Shown piece by piece: positions 10,418-20,289 of a stretch of DNA of 64,000 nt. Source of the DNA: Iodidimonas nitroreducens. GTDB lineage: Bacteria > Pseudomonadota > Alphaproteobacteria > Sphingomonadales > Rhodothalassiaceae. A program made the translations under genes and the position numbers. Location: NCBI GenBank assembly GCA_000710935.1, contig BAYV01000008.1, positions 1-64,000 on the forward strand, read 5' to 3'. Numbering within the stretch: position 1 is the first letter of the stretch; the number at the start of each line of letters is the position of its first letter. The notes below the pieces were generated by a model, which was not told the DNA's origin, ran no database searches, and was given only the letters and a program-made list of their open reading frames with translations.

Positions 10418-11794
10418 TTAAAGTGAAAGCACCCGGAAAGGTCGTGATAAGCGCGCCTCAAACCCCCCTTGCGCGCCCCCCCCTTGCGCATCCGGGAAAT
10501 CAAGAAAAGGCGCCGCCACCAACCGATCTTCGCGCCACAGCCCCGGCAGACCAAGGCGCACCGGATGGGGCAGGCGATCCCCCCCTTCATCCATCACAAA
10601 AGGCCTGATCTGCTGCCAACCCCGCGCGCCGATGGCCATCACCCGACCCCGGGCCGCATTTTGCGCCAAAACCACCTGAAACCGACCATCCCATAAAGCC
10701 TGCTCGCCCGGCTGCAAATCAAGAGCCGGGGCACAGGCCGCAGGCTCGCGACAGATCAGCACATCACCCGCAGTTTCAGGCGATCCCCCTTTGATGGGCG
10801 CCAAAAGGCAGCCCGCAAGGGTTTGGCCCGCAAATTTGCCCGCCCTGATCTGCGCCCACAGGCTTTCAAGAGGCCGCAAGCGTGGGGGATGGCCCAATCC
10901 CCCCACATGAACCAGCAGATCAGATAACAGCCGCAGAATAATCTCGTCCGGAGCCTCATCAAGCCGCTTTGTTGCCAGAATCACATAGCCCGCCGCCGCA
11001 GGCTTCACGCAGGTTTGGGCGAGCCGCGCCGTGTAAAAAGCCAGTGCCGCATCGGCCCGGCGCAGATGAAGCGCCGTATCGGCCAACCGGGCGGCGTTCA
11101 ACCCCGGCAACGGATGGCTGGCCAGCAAAGATCGCGCCGCCGTGCGATCAAAAGCCGGATTATGATTGCTCAGATCCTCGATCCACGCCAACCCGCGATC
11201 AACACAGGTGGCAACCAATCGGGCTTTGGGGATCGCCAACAAAGGACGATAGCGCAAAGGGCTATTTGCCTGAGTGACATCTTCATGCGGGGGGCTGAGG
11301 GGCGGGGCCACCGGAGCCATCGCCGCCAATCCCCGCACCCCCGAGCCCCGCGCCAGCCGCAGCAGAAATGTTTCTGCCTGATCATCTTGATGATGGGCCA
11401 GAAAAAGCGCCCCGATGCCCAACCGGCGGCAGTGTTCCTCCAAAAGCCGATAGCGCGCATCCCGGGCGGTTGCCTGCACAGCACGGGTGGGCTTTTCGCA
11501 ACGCCATGGCAAAATATCATGGGGAATGCCAAGCGCCGCCATCTGTTCGGCCACCGCTTCAAGCTCGGCTGCAGAATCGTACCGCAAGCCATGATCCACG
11601 CTCATGGCCCGCACCGGGATCGCGCGCGCCGCCCCCCAGCGCGCCAACAGGGCCAGCAGGGCCATGCTATCCGCCCCGCCCGAAAGCCCCACAGCCACAC
11701 CCTGCCGCAGGGGCTGGGCTAAGGCGGGATCAGCCTCGAAATCCGCCATCAGGCCCGCAAATTCGGCATCGAGAAGAGGCGGATCAAGGGCCAT
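10418..11794 (-). CDS. tilS: tRNA(Ile)-lysidine synthase
   Basis: 458 residues. It attaches lysine to C34 of tRNA-Ile(CAU) so that it reads AUA. The N-terminal PP-loop ATPase motif GLSGGADSMALLA is near residue 35, and FLAHHQDDQAETFLLRLARG follows near 130. The C-terminal third is weakly conserved, as is usual for TilS. GTG-ATG start codons are adjacent; the ATG has GGGGG 5 bp upstream. It is 12 bp downstream of cpoB and in the same transcript as the tol-pal genes, the usual alphaproteobacterial position. Confidence 0.9.
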   Translation of the reverse strand: MALDPPLLDAEFAGLMADFEADPALAQPLRQGVAVGLSGGADSMALLALLARWGAARAIPVRAMSVDHGLRYDSAAELEAVAEQMAALGIPHDILPWRCEKPTRAVQATARDARYRLLEEHCRRLGIGALFLAHHQDDQAETFLLRLARGSGVRGLAAMAPVAPPLSPPHEDVTQANSPLRYRPLLAIPKARLVATCVDRGLAWIEDLSNHNPAFDRTAARSLLASHPLPGLNAARLADTALHLRRADAALAFYTARLAQTCVKPAAAGYVILATKRLDEAPDEIILRLLSDLLVHVGGLGHPPRLRPLESLWAQIRAGKFAGQTLAGCLLAPIKGGSPETAGDVLICREPAACAPALDLQPGEQALWDGRFQVVLAQNAARGRVMAIGARGWQQIRPFVMDEGGDRLPHPVRLGLPGLWREDRLVAAPFLDFPDAQGGGAQGGFEARLSRPFRVLSL

Positions 11795-11806
11795 CACATC
11801 CCCCGA

Positions 11807-12817
11807 TCAGGAACAGGATAAACGGCTACGCTCGCTGGCCATCAGATTTTTGATCCGCTTTTCCGCATCGGGATAGCGCTGATCCAGTTCATCAAAAGCC
11901 GCGCAGGCATCCGCTGTCTGACCCAGGGCTGCCAAGGTCATCCCCAGCTTCAAAAGGCTATCGGGGGCTTTGGAACTGGTGCCATAATCCTGATAGCCGG
12001 TGAGAAAAGCCTGAGCCGCGCGGCCATAATCCCCGCGCACATAATAGCTTTCACCCAGCCAATATTGGGCATTGCCTGCCAGCGCATGATCGCGATGCGC
12101 CCCAAGAAAGCCCTGAAACGCCTTTTCCGCTGGCTCGAACTGACCCCGCCGCAACAGATCATAAGCCGCATCATAGCGCGCCTGAGGAGATTGAGATGGA
12201 GGTGATTGGGTATTCTGGGCCTGCAAATCCGCCGCCGTTCCTGCCGGTTGATTCAAAAGCGCCTGTGCATCTTCCGGGGTGGGGGTTGCGATCAAACCCC
12301 TTGGCCCATTCGCCGATGCTGCCGAGCCCATTGCCGCCCCGGCATTGGCGGGCGAGCCCGCACCCGTCGTTCCTTCCAGCATCTGAAGCCGCAGGGCGGT
12401 ATCTTTTTCAAAGCGATCAAGCCGGTCGGTGAGGCGACGGTTTTCAAATTGCAAGGCCTCGATCTGTCCGGTTAAGGCCAATAATTGCCGCTCCAGTTCA
12501 TTGATCTGTACCGACATCGACGCCAATAAAGGCGATCCCTGCGCGCCGCCAGCAGGCGACCCACTATCCAACGACTCGGTTGCCACCGCTGCCGGGGCGT
12601 TTTCATTCTGCGGGAAATAGGTGCCATCGCCATTGAAAACCCGGCGCTGCACCGCCTGAAGCTGCTTTTCAAGATTTTCGATTTTCTGATTGATCTCGGC
12701 CCGCGATTGCGCCTGCGCGGCCCCAGGAACGATCAAAGGGGTTACCAAAGGAACCATCAACAGCATCAACAACCCCATGGCCAAGGGGGTCATCGACCGG
12801 TCATTGAAAACGTTCAT
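11807..12817 (-). CDS. cpoB: Tol-Pal system coordinator CpoB (YbgF)
   Basis: 336 residues from the ATG at 12817, which has AGGAAG 6 bp upstream. A signal peptide ends at AQAQ. A coiled coil follows (INQKIENLEKQLQAVQRR; a second in NRRLTDRLDRFEKDTALRLQ), then an Ala/Gly/Pro-rich linker, then three TPR repeats (RYDAAYDLLRRGQFEPAEKA onward). CpoB is periplasmic, binds TolA and couples outer-membrane constriction to PBP1B activity. It lies downstream of pal after a 257-bp gap with strong dyads, so its level may be set separately. Confidence 0.9.
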   Translation of the reverse strand: MNVFNDRSMTPLAMGLLMLLMVPLVTPLIVPGAAQAQSRAEINQKIENLEKQLQAVQRRVFNGDGTYFPQNENAPAAVATESLDSGSPAGGAQGSPLLASMSVQINELERQLLALTGQIEALQFENRRLTDRLDRFEKDTALRLQMLEGTTGAGSPANAGAAMGSAASANGPRGLIATPTPEDAQALLNQPAGTAADLQAQNTQSPPSQSPQARYDAAYDLLRRGQFEPAEKAFQGFLGAHRDHALAGNAQYWLGESYYVRGDYGRAAQAFLTGYQDYGTSSKAPDSLLKLGMTLAALGQTADACAAFDELDQRYPDAEKRIKNLMASERSRLSCS

Positions 12818-12903
12818 AACCAGCTTCCTAACAAAGGCCTGAGGCACAATCAAAACTCCGATATTCAGTACAGGCGAAGCAAAAAACAGCGCCCAAAAAC
12901 CGC

Positions 12904-12992
12904 ATCATGAAAAACGATAAAAGCGCCCCGCACCCCACAGCCAAACCATATTTGTTTGGCAAAAGCGAGGCACAGGGCGCTTCCTTCATGAT
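12904..12992. terminator. Nested inverted repeats in the pal-cpoB gap
   Basis: Outer arms ATCATGA (12904-12910) and TCATGAT (12986-12992), middle arms AAGCGCCC (12921-12928) and GGGCGCTT (12975-12982), and an inner hairpin GCCAAAC (12940-12946) / GTTTGGC (12954-12960). All are perfect and concentric. It could end or attenuate transcription after pal. A short A-run precedes the middle arm, but no long T-run follows on the minus strand, so a terminator is likely but not certain. Confidence 0.4.
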
Positions 12993-13015
12993 CAGGCCAG
13001 CAAGATCGACAGCAC

Positions 13016-13065
13016 ATCGGCATTCATCCAGGGATCAATCCCTGCCATGCGCACAATGCCGATGA
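13016..13065. repeat. Second nested dyad just downstream of pal
   Basis: CATCGGCATT (13016-13025) pairs perfectly with AATGCCGATG (13056-13065), enclosing CAGGGAT (13030-13036) / ATCCCTG (13039-13045). It starts 10 bp after the pal stop. It may protect the 3' end of the pal mRNA or form a two-part attenuator with the dyads at 12904-12992. A 44-codon reading frame also crosses it (12992-13126, minus). Confidence 0.45.
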
Positions 13066-13074
13066 CGCAAAAGA

Positions 13075-13641
13075 TCAGGCGCCAGAGCGTCCGACTGTCA
13101 GCACAGCGCGCCGATTTTGCCGCCATACATTTTCGCCGCTACCCAAAACAGCCGGGCGTTCCTTGCCATAGCTGATGGTATCCAAACGATCAGGCGCGAT
13201 CCCTAAGGCAACGAGATAATTTTTAGCCGCTGCCGCCCGGCGTTCACCAAGGGCAAGGTTATATTCCCGGGTGCCGCGCTCATCGGCGTGGCCTTCGACC
13301 GTGGCTTTAACCGAACGGTGCTTTTGCAGCCATTCCGCCTGACGCTGCAGCGTTTGGCGGGCGGTGGGGCTCAGTTCCGAGCTATCGAAAGCAAAAAAGA
13401 CCCGGTCGCCCGCATAATTTTCCAAAGAAGATTGCGTGGCATCACCAAAGGGATCAGTGATCTGCTCTTCTTCCACCACGGGGGCGGGAACCGCCTGCGG
13501 CTGGGTAGCTTGCTCTGCCGCATCAGCAGCGGCTCTTGCCGTTGCTTCATCATCGGCCGGATTGGTGCTGGCACATGCAGCAAGAAAAAGCGCGGCCGAG
13601 GCAACCGTCAGCGCCTGCAGACCAAAAGTTTTGGCGATCAT
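13075..13641 (-). CDS. pal: Peptidoglycan-associated lipoprotein Pal
   Basis: 188 residues. A lipoprotein signal peptide has lipobox LAAC (Cys23), putting it on the outer membrane. An Ala/Gln-rich linker follows. The OmpA-like domain binds peptidoglycan, with VEGHADERGTREYNLALGER carrying the conserved Asp and Arg that hold diaminopimelate. Pal is the outer-membrane anchor of the Tol-Pal constriction machine. A 186-bp gap to tolB holds a good sigma-70 promoter, so pal is probably expressed above the rest of the operon. Confidence 0.95.
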   Translation of the reverse strand: MIAKTFGLQALTVASAALFLAACASTNPADDEATARAAADAAEQATQPQAVPAPVVEEEQITDPFGDATQSSLENYAGDRVFFAFDSSELSPTARQTLQRQAEWLQKHRSVKATVEGHADERGTREYNLALGERRAAAAKNYLVALGIAPDRLDTISYGKERPAVLGSGENVWRQNRRAVLTVGRSGA

Positions 13642-13752
13642 TTTACGTGGTCTCCGTCATATCTAAGCTGAGGCCCGAGCTACTAAAGATCACTATGGCA
13701 CGGGGCAGCCCACCAACCCGCGCATAACAGAACGGCGATCTCATACTGAACC

Positions 13753-13781
13753 GTTATATCCCCCGCAAGAGCGACATTCAA
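13753..13781 (-). promoter_or_regulatory. Sigma-70-type promoter for pal
   Basis: On the minus strand TTGAAT (plus 13776-13781) and TATAAC (plus 13753-13758) are separated by exactly 17 bp. They lie in the tolB-pal gap, about 110 bp before the pal start. This is the best promoter match in the tol region and fits the high copy number expected of Pal. Confidence 0.55.
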
Positions 13782-13827
13782 GGGGCCTAATCGCTCAAAA
13801 ATAAAAGCAATTTTTCCCAGTTTGCGC

Positions 13828-15183
13828 TTATTTGTCGAGAATGGGCGACCAGGCGGGGTCGGATGCCTCCAAAGGCGTGGGAACCTGGCGTTCATTATAG
13901 CCGGTCAAATCCACCGACCATAAGGTGGTTTCACCGGATTCCTGTGATAATCTGAAAAACATCAGAACCCGGCCATTGGGCGACCATGTGGGCCCTTCAT
14001 CCTGATAGCTGTTGGTGAGCACCCGCTCGCCACTGCCATCCGGGCGCATCACCCCGATGCGGAATTTCGAATCACCGATTTTGGTGAAAGCGATCAGATC
14101 GCCGCGCGGCGACCAGACCGGCGTGGCATAGCGGCCATTGCCGAATGAAATCCGCTCGACCTGCGACCCATCGCTGCGCATCACATAAATCTGCTGGCTG
14201 CCGCCCCGGCTGGAATTAAAGACGATATGGCTTCCATCGGGGGAATAGGATGGCGAGGTATCGATCCCGGGATGGGTGGTCAGCCGCCGCACGCCCCGCG
14301 TGCGCAGATCCATTTCATAAATATCGGAATTGCCATTTTCCGCCAGCGACAGGATCACCCGATTGCCATCAGGAGAAAAGCGGGGCGCAAAGGTCATATT
14401 CGGGAAATCGCCCAGCACCTCATGCTTGCCGGTATCAAGATTATAAAGATACACCCTTGGCTGATTATTATAATAGGCAAGATAGGTGATTTCCTGCCGA
14501 TTGGGGGAAAAGCGCGGGGTGAGTACCAGATCATCCCCATTGGTCAGGAACATATGATTATGGCCATCCTGATCCATGATCGCCAAACGCTTGCGGCGAT
14601 TAAGCTTGTTCCCGCTTTCGGCGATATAAACCACCCGGCTATCGAAATAACCGGCCTCGCCGGTCAGCCGTTCATAGATGGCATCGGCGATCTTGTGAGC
14701 GATTCGCCGCCAATCGCCGGGCTGGGCGGTATAGCGCAGGCCCGTGAGCTGGGCTTCGGCCAACACATCCCACAGCCGAAATTCCGCCACCAAAAGCCCA
14801 TCGCTGCGCTGATCCACCTGCCCGGTGACCAAAGCCTGGCTGGCAATCGCCCGCCAATTGGCAAAGCGTGGCCGCACATCGGCCGATTGCGGCTCTGAAA
14901 TGAAAGCCGCCGGATCAAGGGGACGAAACAATCCCGACCGGCGCAGATCGGCGGCGATCACCGCCGCCACATTGGCACCGATCTCCTGCATCGAACCGGC
15001 CGGGGTGGCAAGCGCCCGCCGGGGAATGAAATCAGGCACGGCAATGGGCAAAGGATCAACCGTTCCGCGATTGACATCCACCTTCAGGTTCGCCAGCGCC
15101 GGGCCGATCAAACCCAAAAAGACGACAAGGCCCAAAAGCCCCCTGAACATCGCCACAAGCCCGTGCTTCATCATCAACCTCAC
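13828..15183 (-). CDS. tolB: Tol-Pal system beta-propeller protein TolB
   Basis: 451 residues from a GTG at 15183 that has AAAGGAG 8 bp upstream; an ATG at 15174 and one at 15219 are alternatives. The signal peptide ends at PALA before NLKVDVNRG. An N-terminal alpha/beta domain follows, then WD40-like PD40 repeats, visible as [54 protein letters not shown] and [11 protein letters not shown]. TolB is periplasmic and contacts Pal and TolA. Its stop is 186 bp before pal. Confidence 0.95.
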   Translation of the reverse strand: MRLMMKHGLVAMFRGLLGLVVFLGLIGPALANLKVDVNRGTVDPLPIAVPDFIPRRALATPAGSMQEIGANVAAVIAADLRRSGLFRPLDPAAFISEPQSADVRPRFANWRAIASQALVTGQVDQRSDGLLVAEFRLWDVLAEAQLTGLRYTAQPGDWRRIAHKIADAIYERLTGEAGYFDSRVVYIAESGNKLNRRKRLAIMDQDGHNHMFLTNGDDLVLTPRFSPNRQEITYLAYYNNQPRVYLYNLDTGKHEVLGDFPNMTFAPRFSPDGNRVILSLAENGNSDIYEMDLRTRGVRRLTTHPGIDTSPSYSPDGSHIVFNSSRGGSQQIYVMRSDGSQVERISFGNGRYATPVWSPRGDLIAFTKIGDSKFRIGVMRPDGSGERVLTNSYQDEGPTWSPNGRVLMFFRLSQESGETTLWSVDLTGYNERQVPTPLEASDPAWSPILDK

Positions 15184-15225
15184 GCCACCGTCTCCTTTAA
15201 AGCCATCGTCAAAAGCCATCCCATC

Positions 15226-16098
15226 TCAGCCCCCCAGCATATCGGCGGCATCAAAGGTGAAATCGATCTGACGCCATAGATCATATTGCGCCAGCGGCAG
15301 ATTTTCATAAGGCTCGCAATTCTGCACGGCCCGGCGGGCGCTTTCCGCGAAAATCCGGTAAAATTCCCGGCCCGGTCCGCTCATATCCCCGGCATCGATG
15401 AATTGCGGCGGCCGCAGCAATTGGCCATCCTGACGCAGATAAATCCGGATACGCACCTGCATATCGGCCACATCCTTGCCGCCGCTGGGCAGATACCAGC
15501 ATTCCTGCACCCTTTGCCTGATCGCGGCTTGCAAGGTTGCGGTGGCCACCCGATCCGACAGGGCCGTGATGCTTTTTTGCCGCTCCGCCTCTTTTTGCGT
15601 TTCCGCATCGTCTTTTTGCGGCTGGGGCGGCGGCGCTTCTTCCTTGATCGAGCGATCAATCAGAGCCGCTACCTTTGACGCATCAAAGCGGGAGGGCGGG
15701 CGCGGTTTTGCCCTTGGGGCCACATCGATCCGGGCCCGGGGCGGGGTTGGTTTCGGCTCGGGCGCAGGCTTGATCTCGGGCTTTGGTTCCTGCTCTGGCG
15801 CGGGTTTTTCCTGCGGCAAGGGCACGGCATCCGCCGGGGCCGGGGCCGGAGCAGGCTCATTGGCAGCATAAGCCTGCTCGGGTTCCGGCTCGGGCGCGGG
15901 TTCGGGTTCAGGCTCGGGTTCGGGCTGGGGCGCATCGGTGCGGGTGACATCCGCAATCTCCACAAAACTCACCGGCACGATTTCAGCCATATCGGGCGGC
16001 GGACGGGAAAAGCGCGGCAGCCCAAAAACGATCACCGCCAGCAAACCCAGATGCACCAGCGCCGAAAGCGCCAAGCCTTCACCATAGAATTTTTTCAC
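15226..16098 (-). CDS. tolA: Tol-Pal system protein TolA
   Basis: 290 residues from the GTG at 16098 (GAGG about 5 bp upstream); an ATG at 16113 is the alternative. One N-terminal membrane helix (ALSALVHLGLLAVIVFGL) is followed by a Pro/Glu-rich spacer of PEPEPEP repeats and basic stretches, then a C-terminal TolA/TonB-like domain (VQECWYLPSGGKDVADMQVR). It spans the periplasm and transmits the TolQR proton-motive movement to TolB-Pal. It is short compared with E. coli TolA (421 aa), as is normal in this class. Confidence 0.9.
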   Translation of the reverse strand: MKKFYGEGLALSALVHLGLLAVIVFGLPRFSRPPPDMAEIVPVSFVEIADVTRTDAPQPEPEPEPEPAPEPEPEQAYAANEPAPAPAPADAVPLPQEKPAPEQEPKPEIKPAPEPKPTPPRARIDVAPRAKPRPPSRFDASKVAALIDRSIKEEAPPPQPQKDDAETQKEAERQKSITALSDRVATATLQAAIRQRVQECWYLPSGGKDVADMQVRIRIYLRQDGQLLRPPQFIDAGDMSGPGREFYRIFAESARRAVQNCEPYENLPLAQYDLWRQIDFTFDAADMLGG

Positions 16099-16250
16099 GC
16101 CGCCCTCAGGCATAAGATTGCATATGCCCCCCCTGATCCGCTTGCGGCCCGGCCGGTCAAACGCCCGCAATCAAGCATGATTTGATGCTGGCTGGCCTGA
16201 TATAAACAGATCTTTTGCATGGCTGTGCCTGTTCCTGAGCTATTCTCGGA

Positions 16251-16694
16251 CTATTCCGGACGATCGGCGACCAGCGCAACCTTGGTGAATCCCGCACCAT
16301 TCACCGCCGACATGACCTCCATCACCCGGCCATAGTTCAATTGCCGGGCGCCCCGCACATAGATCCGCGTTTCCAGAAGGTCCCGCGTTTCGGCAATGGC
16401 CGTAAGGCGAGGCACCAATTCATTAAGGGCGATTTCAGTATCCTCGATAAATATGGCGCCAGTTTGATCCAGTGAAATCGTCAGCGGTGTGCTGTCATGC
16501 TGAAGCTGCGGGGCTTCGGCTTTGGGCAGATCCACCGGTACCCCGGTTTGCAACAGGGGGGCGGTGACCATGAACACGATCAGCAAAACCAGCATCACAT
16601 CCACAAAGGGGGTGACATTGATTTCCGCCATGGGGCGATAGCGGGTCACCCCGCGCGGGTCTTTGCCCCGCATCTGAAATTGCATTCCGGCCAT
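16251..16694 (-). CDS. tolR: Tol-Pal system protein TolR (ExbD family)
   Basis: 147 residues. One membrane helix near residues 27-45 (INVTPFVDVMLVLLIVFMVT) contains the proton-carrying Asp of the ExbD/TolR family (FVDVMLVLL). A periplasmic domain follows. With TolQ it forms the proton-driven stator. Its ATG overlaps the tolQ stop by one base (TGATG). A gap of about 150 bp separates it from tolA. Confidence 0.95.
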   Translation of the reverse strand: MAGMQFQMRGKDPRGVTRYRPMAEINVTPFVDVMLVLLIVFMVTAPLLQTGVPVDLPKAEAPQLQHDSTPLTISLDQTGAIFIEDTEIALNELVPRLTAIAETRDLLETRIYVRGARQLNYGRVMEVMSAVNGAGFTKVALVADRPE

Positions 16695-17416
16695 CAGGCG
16701 CTCCGTTCATCAAGCTGGCGGGATAAAATGGCTGAAAACTCATCGGAAAAGCCTTCAAGCCGCCCGGCAAACCGCGAAAGATCGGTGGCGTGTTTATTAT
16801 AGGCAATCACCGCAGGGATGGCCGCCACAAGGCCAAGGGCCGTGGCCAGCAAAGCTTCGGCAATGCCCGGCGCCACCACCGCCAAACTGGTATTGGAGGT
16901 GAGCGCGATGGATTGAAAGCTGTTCATGATCCCCCACACGGTTCCAAACAATCCGATAAAGGGCGCGGCTGATCCCAAAGTCGCCAGAAATCCCACCTGG
17001 CCTTCCAGTCGCTCCATCTCTCTGGAGATCGAGACCCGGATCACTTTCCCCACCCGATCTTCCACGCTCATCCGCTCCACAAAGCCACGGCCCGGACTTT
17101 TGGTGGAGCGCTGCCATTCGCGCATCGCCGCCACAAAAACCATCGCCAAAGGGTGGCTGATCCGGTTTTTCAGGTCTTCATAAAGATCTTCGGGCGAAGC
17201 CCCCGACCAGAAGCGATCCTCGAAGGCATCGGCCGCCCGATTAACCTTGCGCAGCCGCAGCCATGTGGAAAATATAACCGTCCAGCTCCAAAGCGATGCC
17301 AAAATAAGCGCCAGCATCACCGATTGCACAACGATATCGGCCTGTGAAAACATCCCCCAGACAGAGAAGTCGGCGCGACTTCCCGCCAGCATCACTTCTT
17401 CAACCTGTCCGTCCAT
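16694..17416 (-). CDS. tolQ: Tol-Pal system protein TolQ (ExbB family)
   Basis: 240 residues from the ATG at 17416, which has AAAGGAG 5 bp upstream (a clear choice over an earlier in-frame ATG). Three membrane helices: one near residue 25-45 and two in the MotA/TolQ/ExbB domain, with LATLGSAAPFIGLFGTVWGI and VAPGIAEALLATALGLVAAI. It forms the pentameric proton channel around TolR. It is 11 bp after ybgC. Confidence 0.95.
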   Translation of the reverse strand: MDGQVEEVMLAGSRADFSVWGMFSQADIVVQSVMLALILASLWSWTVIFSTWLRLRKVNRAADAFEDRFWSGASPEDLYEDLKNRISHPLAMVFVAAMREWQRSTKSPGRGFVERMSVEDRVGKVIRVSISREMERLEGQVGFLATLGSAAPFIGLFGTVWGIMNSFQSIALTSNTSLAVVAPGIAEALLATALGLVAAIPAVIAYNKHATDLSRFAGRLEGFSDEFSAILSRQLDERSA

Positions 17417-17427
17417 ATCCACTCCTT

Positions 17428-17934
17428 TTAAAAGCCTGAAGCCTCTTCGGATGGGCTCACGCCTTCCAAAGTTTTCAATATCCGCCGCCACGCTTTCGGT
17501 AAGCGGCAGGGCAAACCCTGATCATTGACCAAAGCCACCCGCAGGCGCGCCGAAACCAAATGATCATCCGCACGCCAGATGCTTTGCCCAGCATCAACAT
17601 AGGCCGCCCCCACATGCAACACCGTGCTGCGCACCATCAAGGCATCATCGAGCCGGGCCGGGCGCAGATAATCCACGGAAACATGGCGCACTGCAAAGCC
17701 CATGCGCGGCCCATCCGCCGGTTCTGAACCGGGCCCATCCCTTGACCCTAGCCATGCGGCAATATGATCAATCCCCAGCAGGCGCAACATTTCTCCGCGC
17801 GCCCGTTCAAAATAGCGCAGATAATTGGCGTGATACACGATCCCCCCGGCATCGGTATCCTCATAATAAACCCTGAGCGGCAGATAATGCGCGCCCGCAT
17901 CCAGATATCCGCTTTCGGGGCCGGGGGCGTTCAT
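17428..17934 (-). CDS. ybgC: Tol-Pal associated acyl-CoA thioesterase YbgC
   Basis: 168 residues with a hotdog fold. The active-site segment [20 protein letters not shown] carries the conserved Asp and His-Asn of the 4HBT family. It hydrolyses acyl-CoA or acyl-ACP thioesters; its exact role beside Tol-Pal is unclear in all bacteria. The start overlaps the ruvB stop by 4 bp, which joins the DNA-repair and envelope genes in one transcript. Confidence 0.93.
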   Translation of the reverse strand: MNAPGPESGYLDAGAHYLPLRVYYEDTDAGGIVYHANYLRYFERARGEMLRLLGIDHIAAWLGSRDGPGSEPADGPRMGFAVRHVSVDYLRPARLDDALMVRSTVLHVGAAYVDAGQSIWRADDHLVSARLRVALVNDQGLPCRLPKAWRRILKTLEGVSPSEEASGF

Positions 17935-18977
17935 GCGTCTGGCTCATCGGTTGAAAAAAGGTCCATCCCGGCAGCCGGGCCGCTTCTGGGTGGGGCCAGC
18001 CCCAGATGGCCATAAGCCGCAGGCATCAGCATCCGCCCGCGTGGGGTGCGCTGCACCAGCCCACGCTGGATCAGATAGGGCTCGATTATATCCTCGATGG
18101 CATCGCGCGGCTCCGACAGCGCCGCCGCCAGTGTTTCCACCCCCACCGGGCCGCCACCATAAGACACCCCGATCAAACGCAGATAGCGATGATCCATGGC
18201 ATCAAGACCAAAGGAATCCACCTCGAGCCGGGTGAGGGCCGCATCCGCCGCCAATCGCCCCACCCGTTCATGGCCCGCCACCAAAGCAAAATCGCGCACC
18301 CGGCGCAAAAGCCGCCCGGCGATCCGGGGGGTGCCCCGTGATCGGGCGGCAATTTCCCGGGCACCATCCTCATCCAGCGCCAGATCGAGGATACGGGCCC
18401 CACGCCGCACCACCTTGATCAGATCATCCACATCATAAAAATCAAGGCGCGTGGGAATGCCAAAGCGATCGCGCAAAGGATTGGTCAAAAGGCCCATGCG
18501 GGTGGTGGCCCCCACAAGGGTAAAGGGCGGCAGATCGATCTTTACCGATCGCGCCGCCGGACCTTCGCCAATGATCAGATCAAGCTGAAAATCTTCCATG
18601 GCAGGATATAAAATCTCTTCCACGGCAGGATTAAGGCGGTGGATTTCATCGATGAACAAAACATCGCGCACTTCCAGATTGGTGAGTAGCGCCGCCAGAT
18701 CACCGGCGCGGGCAATCACCGGGCCGGATGTGGCACGAAAGCCCACCCCCAATTCCCGTGCCACGATCTGCGCCAAAGTGGTTTTGCCAAGGCCGGGGGG
18801 GCCATAAAGCAACACATGATCAAGGGCATCGGCCCGGGTGCGGGCGGCTTCGATAAACACCCGCAAATTATCCCGCGCCTGCCGCTGGCCGATGAAATCA
18901 TCAAGCCTTTGGGGCCGCAGATCGCCGCTGCCGGCATCCGCCTCATTTTCCAGGGGGGTCACGATCCGATCCGTCAT
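17931..18977 (-). CDS. ruvB: Holliday junction branch migration DNA helicase RuvB
   Basis: 348 residues. An AAA+ motor with Walker [12 protein letters not shown] (near residue 60), Walker [11 protein letters not shown], sensor [16 protein letters not shown], and a C-terminal winged helix ending in [18 protein letters not shown]. It drives branch migration on RuvA-bound junctions. Start and stop both overlap neighbours by 4 bp (ruvA and ybgC). The ~25-residue tail after GHLGL is a little long. Confidence 0.97.
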   Translation of the reverse strand: MTDRIVTPLENEADAGSGDLRPQRLDDFIGQRQARDNLRVFIEAARTRADALDHVLLYGPPGLGKTTLAQIVARELGVGFRATSGPVIARAGDLAALLTNLEVRDVLFIDEIHRLNPAVEEILYPAMEDFQLDLIIGEGPAARSVKIDLPPFTLVGATTRMGLLTNPLRDRFGIPTRLDFYDVDDLIKVVRRGARILDLALDEDGAREIAARSRGTPRIAGRLLRRVRDFALVAGHERVGRLAADAALTRLEVDSFGLDAMDHRYLRLIGVSYGGGPVGVETLAAALSEPRDAIEDIIEPYLIQRGLVQRTPRGRMLMPAAYGHLGLAPPRSGPAAGMDLFSTDEPDA

Positions 18978-19660
18978 CGGGCCAGTTCCTTCAACCCGGC
19001 GCGGATCAGCCCTTGTAAACTAAGGGTTTCATCGCTCTGTTGCTGCGCCACCACCGAAAGGGCGGCAAAGGCATCGGATCGCCCATAGCCCAGATTAACC
19101 AGCGCACTGATCGCATCTTCAAGCAGCGCAGCCCGCTCATCCGGGGCGCGCCCGGGCCCGCTTCCACCCGAACCACCATCCGAACCGCCAGCCATCGGTG
19201 CCGAGCCACCCTGCGCACCATCGGCAGGCGAAAGCCCGGGAACCGCAGCAAAGGCCACGCCCGCCACTTTATCTTTTAATTCCGTGACCACCCTTTGGGC
19301 AAGGCGCGGCCCCACACCCTGCGCCCGGGCCACCGCCACTTTATCCTGAGCGGCAATGGCATGGGCCAGCGCGTGAGGCTCCATCACCGATAAAATGGCC
19401 AAAGCCACCTTCGCCCCCACCCCGGAAACCGAAATCAGCAGGCGAAACATATCCCGTTCATGGCTATCGGAAAAACCATAAAGATGAATATGATCTTCGC
19501 GCACATGGGTTTCCACCACCAGCACCAAAGGCTCGCCTAAGCGGGGCAAGGCCGAAAGGGTGCGGCCCGAGGCAAAAACCAGATAGCCCACACCCCCCAC
19601 ATCGATCACCAGCCAATCGCTGCCCGTTTGATCGAGAAGGCCTTTCAGTTTCGCGATCAT
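18974..19660 (-). CDS. ruvA: Holliday junction DNA helicase subunit RuvA
   Basis: 228 residues. Begins MIAKLKGLL with an OB fold; two helix-hairpin-helix motifs follow ([18 protein letters not shown] and [19 protein letters not shown]). A Gly/Ser-rich linker leads to the C-terminal domain III that touches RuvB ([16 protein letters not shown]). The linker of about 45 residues is longer than in E. coli (203 aa protein). It overlaps ruvC and ruvB by 4 bp each. Confidence 0.96.
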   Translation of the reverse strand: MIAKLKGLLDQTGSDWLVIDVGGVGYLVFASGRTLSALPRLGEPLVLVVETHVREDHIHLYGFSDSHERDMFRLLISVSGVGAKVALAILSVMEPHALAHAIAAQDKVAVARAQGVGPRLAQRVVTELKDKVAGVAFAAVPGLSPADGAQGGSAPMAGGSDGGSGGSGPGRAPDERAALLEDAISALVNLGYGRSDAFAALSVVAQQQSDETLSLQGLIRAGLKELAR

Positions 19661-20226
19661 CGCCGTCTCCCGATGCGGCTATGGCTGGCTGCCCCGCCTT
19701 GAAGCGCGCCCGGCTCCCCTGCCGCTGCCGCACATTCCGCCGCGCGCAAGGCCACACCGCCCCGCTGATGGGCATGGCAGATGGCGACCGCCAAGGCATC
19801 AGCGGCATCGGCGCCTGAGATGGCAACGCCCGGCAAGAGCACGGTGACCATGGCATGGATCTGTTCTTTGGCGGCATGGCCCGCGCCCACCACCGATTTC
19901 TTGATATGATTGGGGGCATATTCCGCCACCCTCAGCCCCTTCAGGGCGGGCACCAGCAAAGCCACGCCGCGCGCCTGCCCCAGCTTCAGGGTCGAAAGCG
20001 GGTTTTTATTGACAAAAGTTTCCTCAACCGCCGCTTCATGGGGGGACCATGTTTCCAGCACCGCCATCAAACCATCATGCAATTCCACCAATCGTTCGGC
20101 CAAAGATCGGGCCGCATCGGTGCGCACCACGCCATTGGCCACATGGCGCAAGGCCGTGCCCTCGCTTTCGATGATCCCCCAGCCGGTGAGGCGAAGGCCC
20201 GGGTCCAGTCCTAAAAGCCGCATCAT
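19657..20226 (-). CDS. ruvC: Crossover junction endodeoxyribonuclease RuvC
   Basis: 189 residues with an RNase H fold. The catalytic acids are visible: Asp in [13 protein letters not shown] (residue 8), Glu in [12 protein letters not shown] (near 70), and the paired Asp near 140 in [17 protein letters not shown]. It resolves Holliday junctions moved by RuvAB. It heads the ruvCAB-tol run after a 63-bp gap from yebC, so the two may share a transcript. Confidence 0.95.
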   Translation of the reverse strand: MMRLLGLDPGLRLTGWGIIESEGTALRHVANGVVRTDAARSLAERLVELHDGLMAVLETWSPHEAAVEETFVNKNPLSTLKLGQARGVALLVPALKGLRVAEYAPNHIKKSVVGAGHAAKEQIHAMVTVLLPGVAISGADAADALAVAICHAHQRGGVALRAAECAAAAGEPGALQGGAASHSRIGRRR

Positions 20227-20289
20227 GCTCCCATTCTGCAGGTCAATCCCGGCGCATCCCTGAAAACCCCAAAGCCAATGGCCAGAGCA

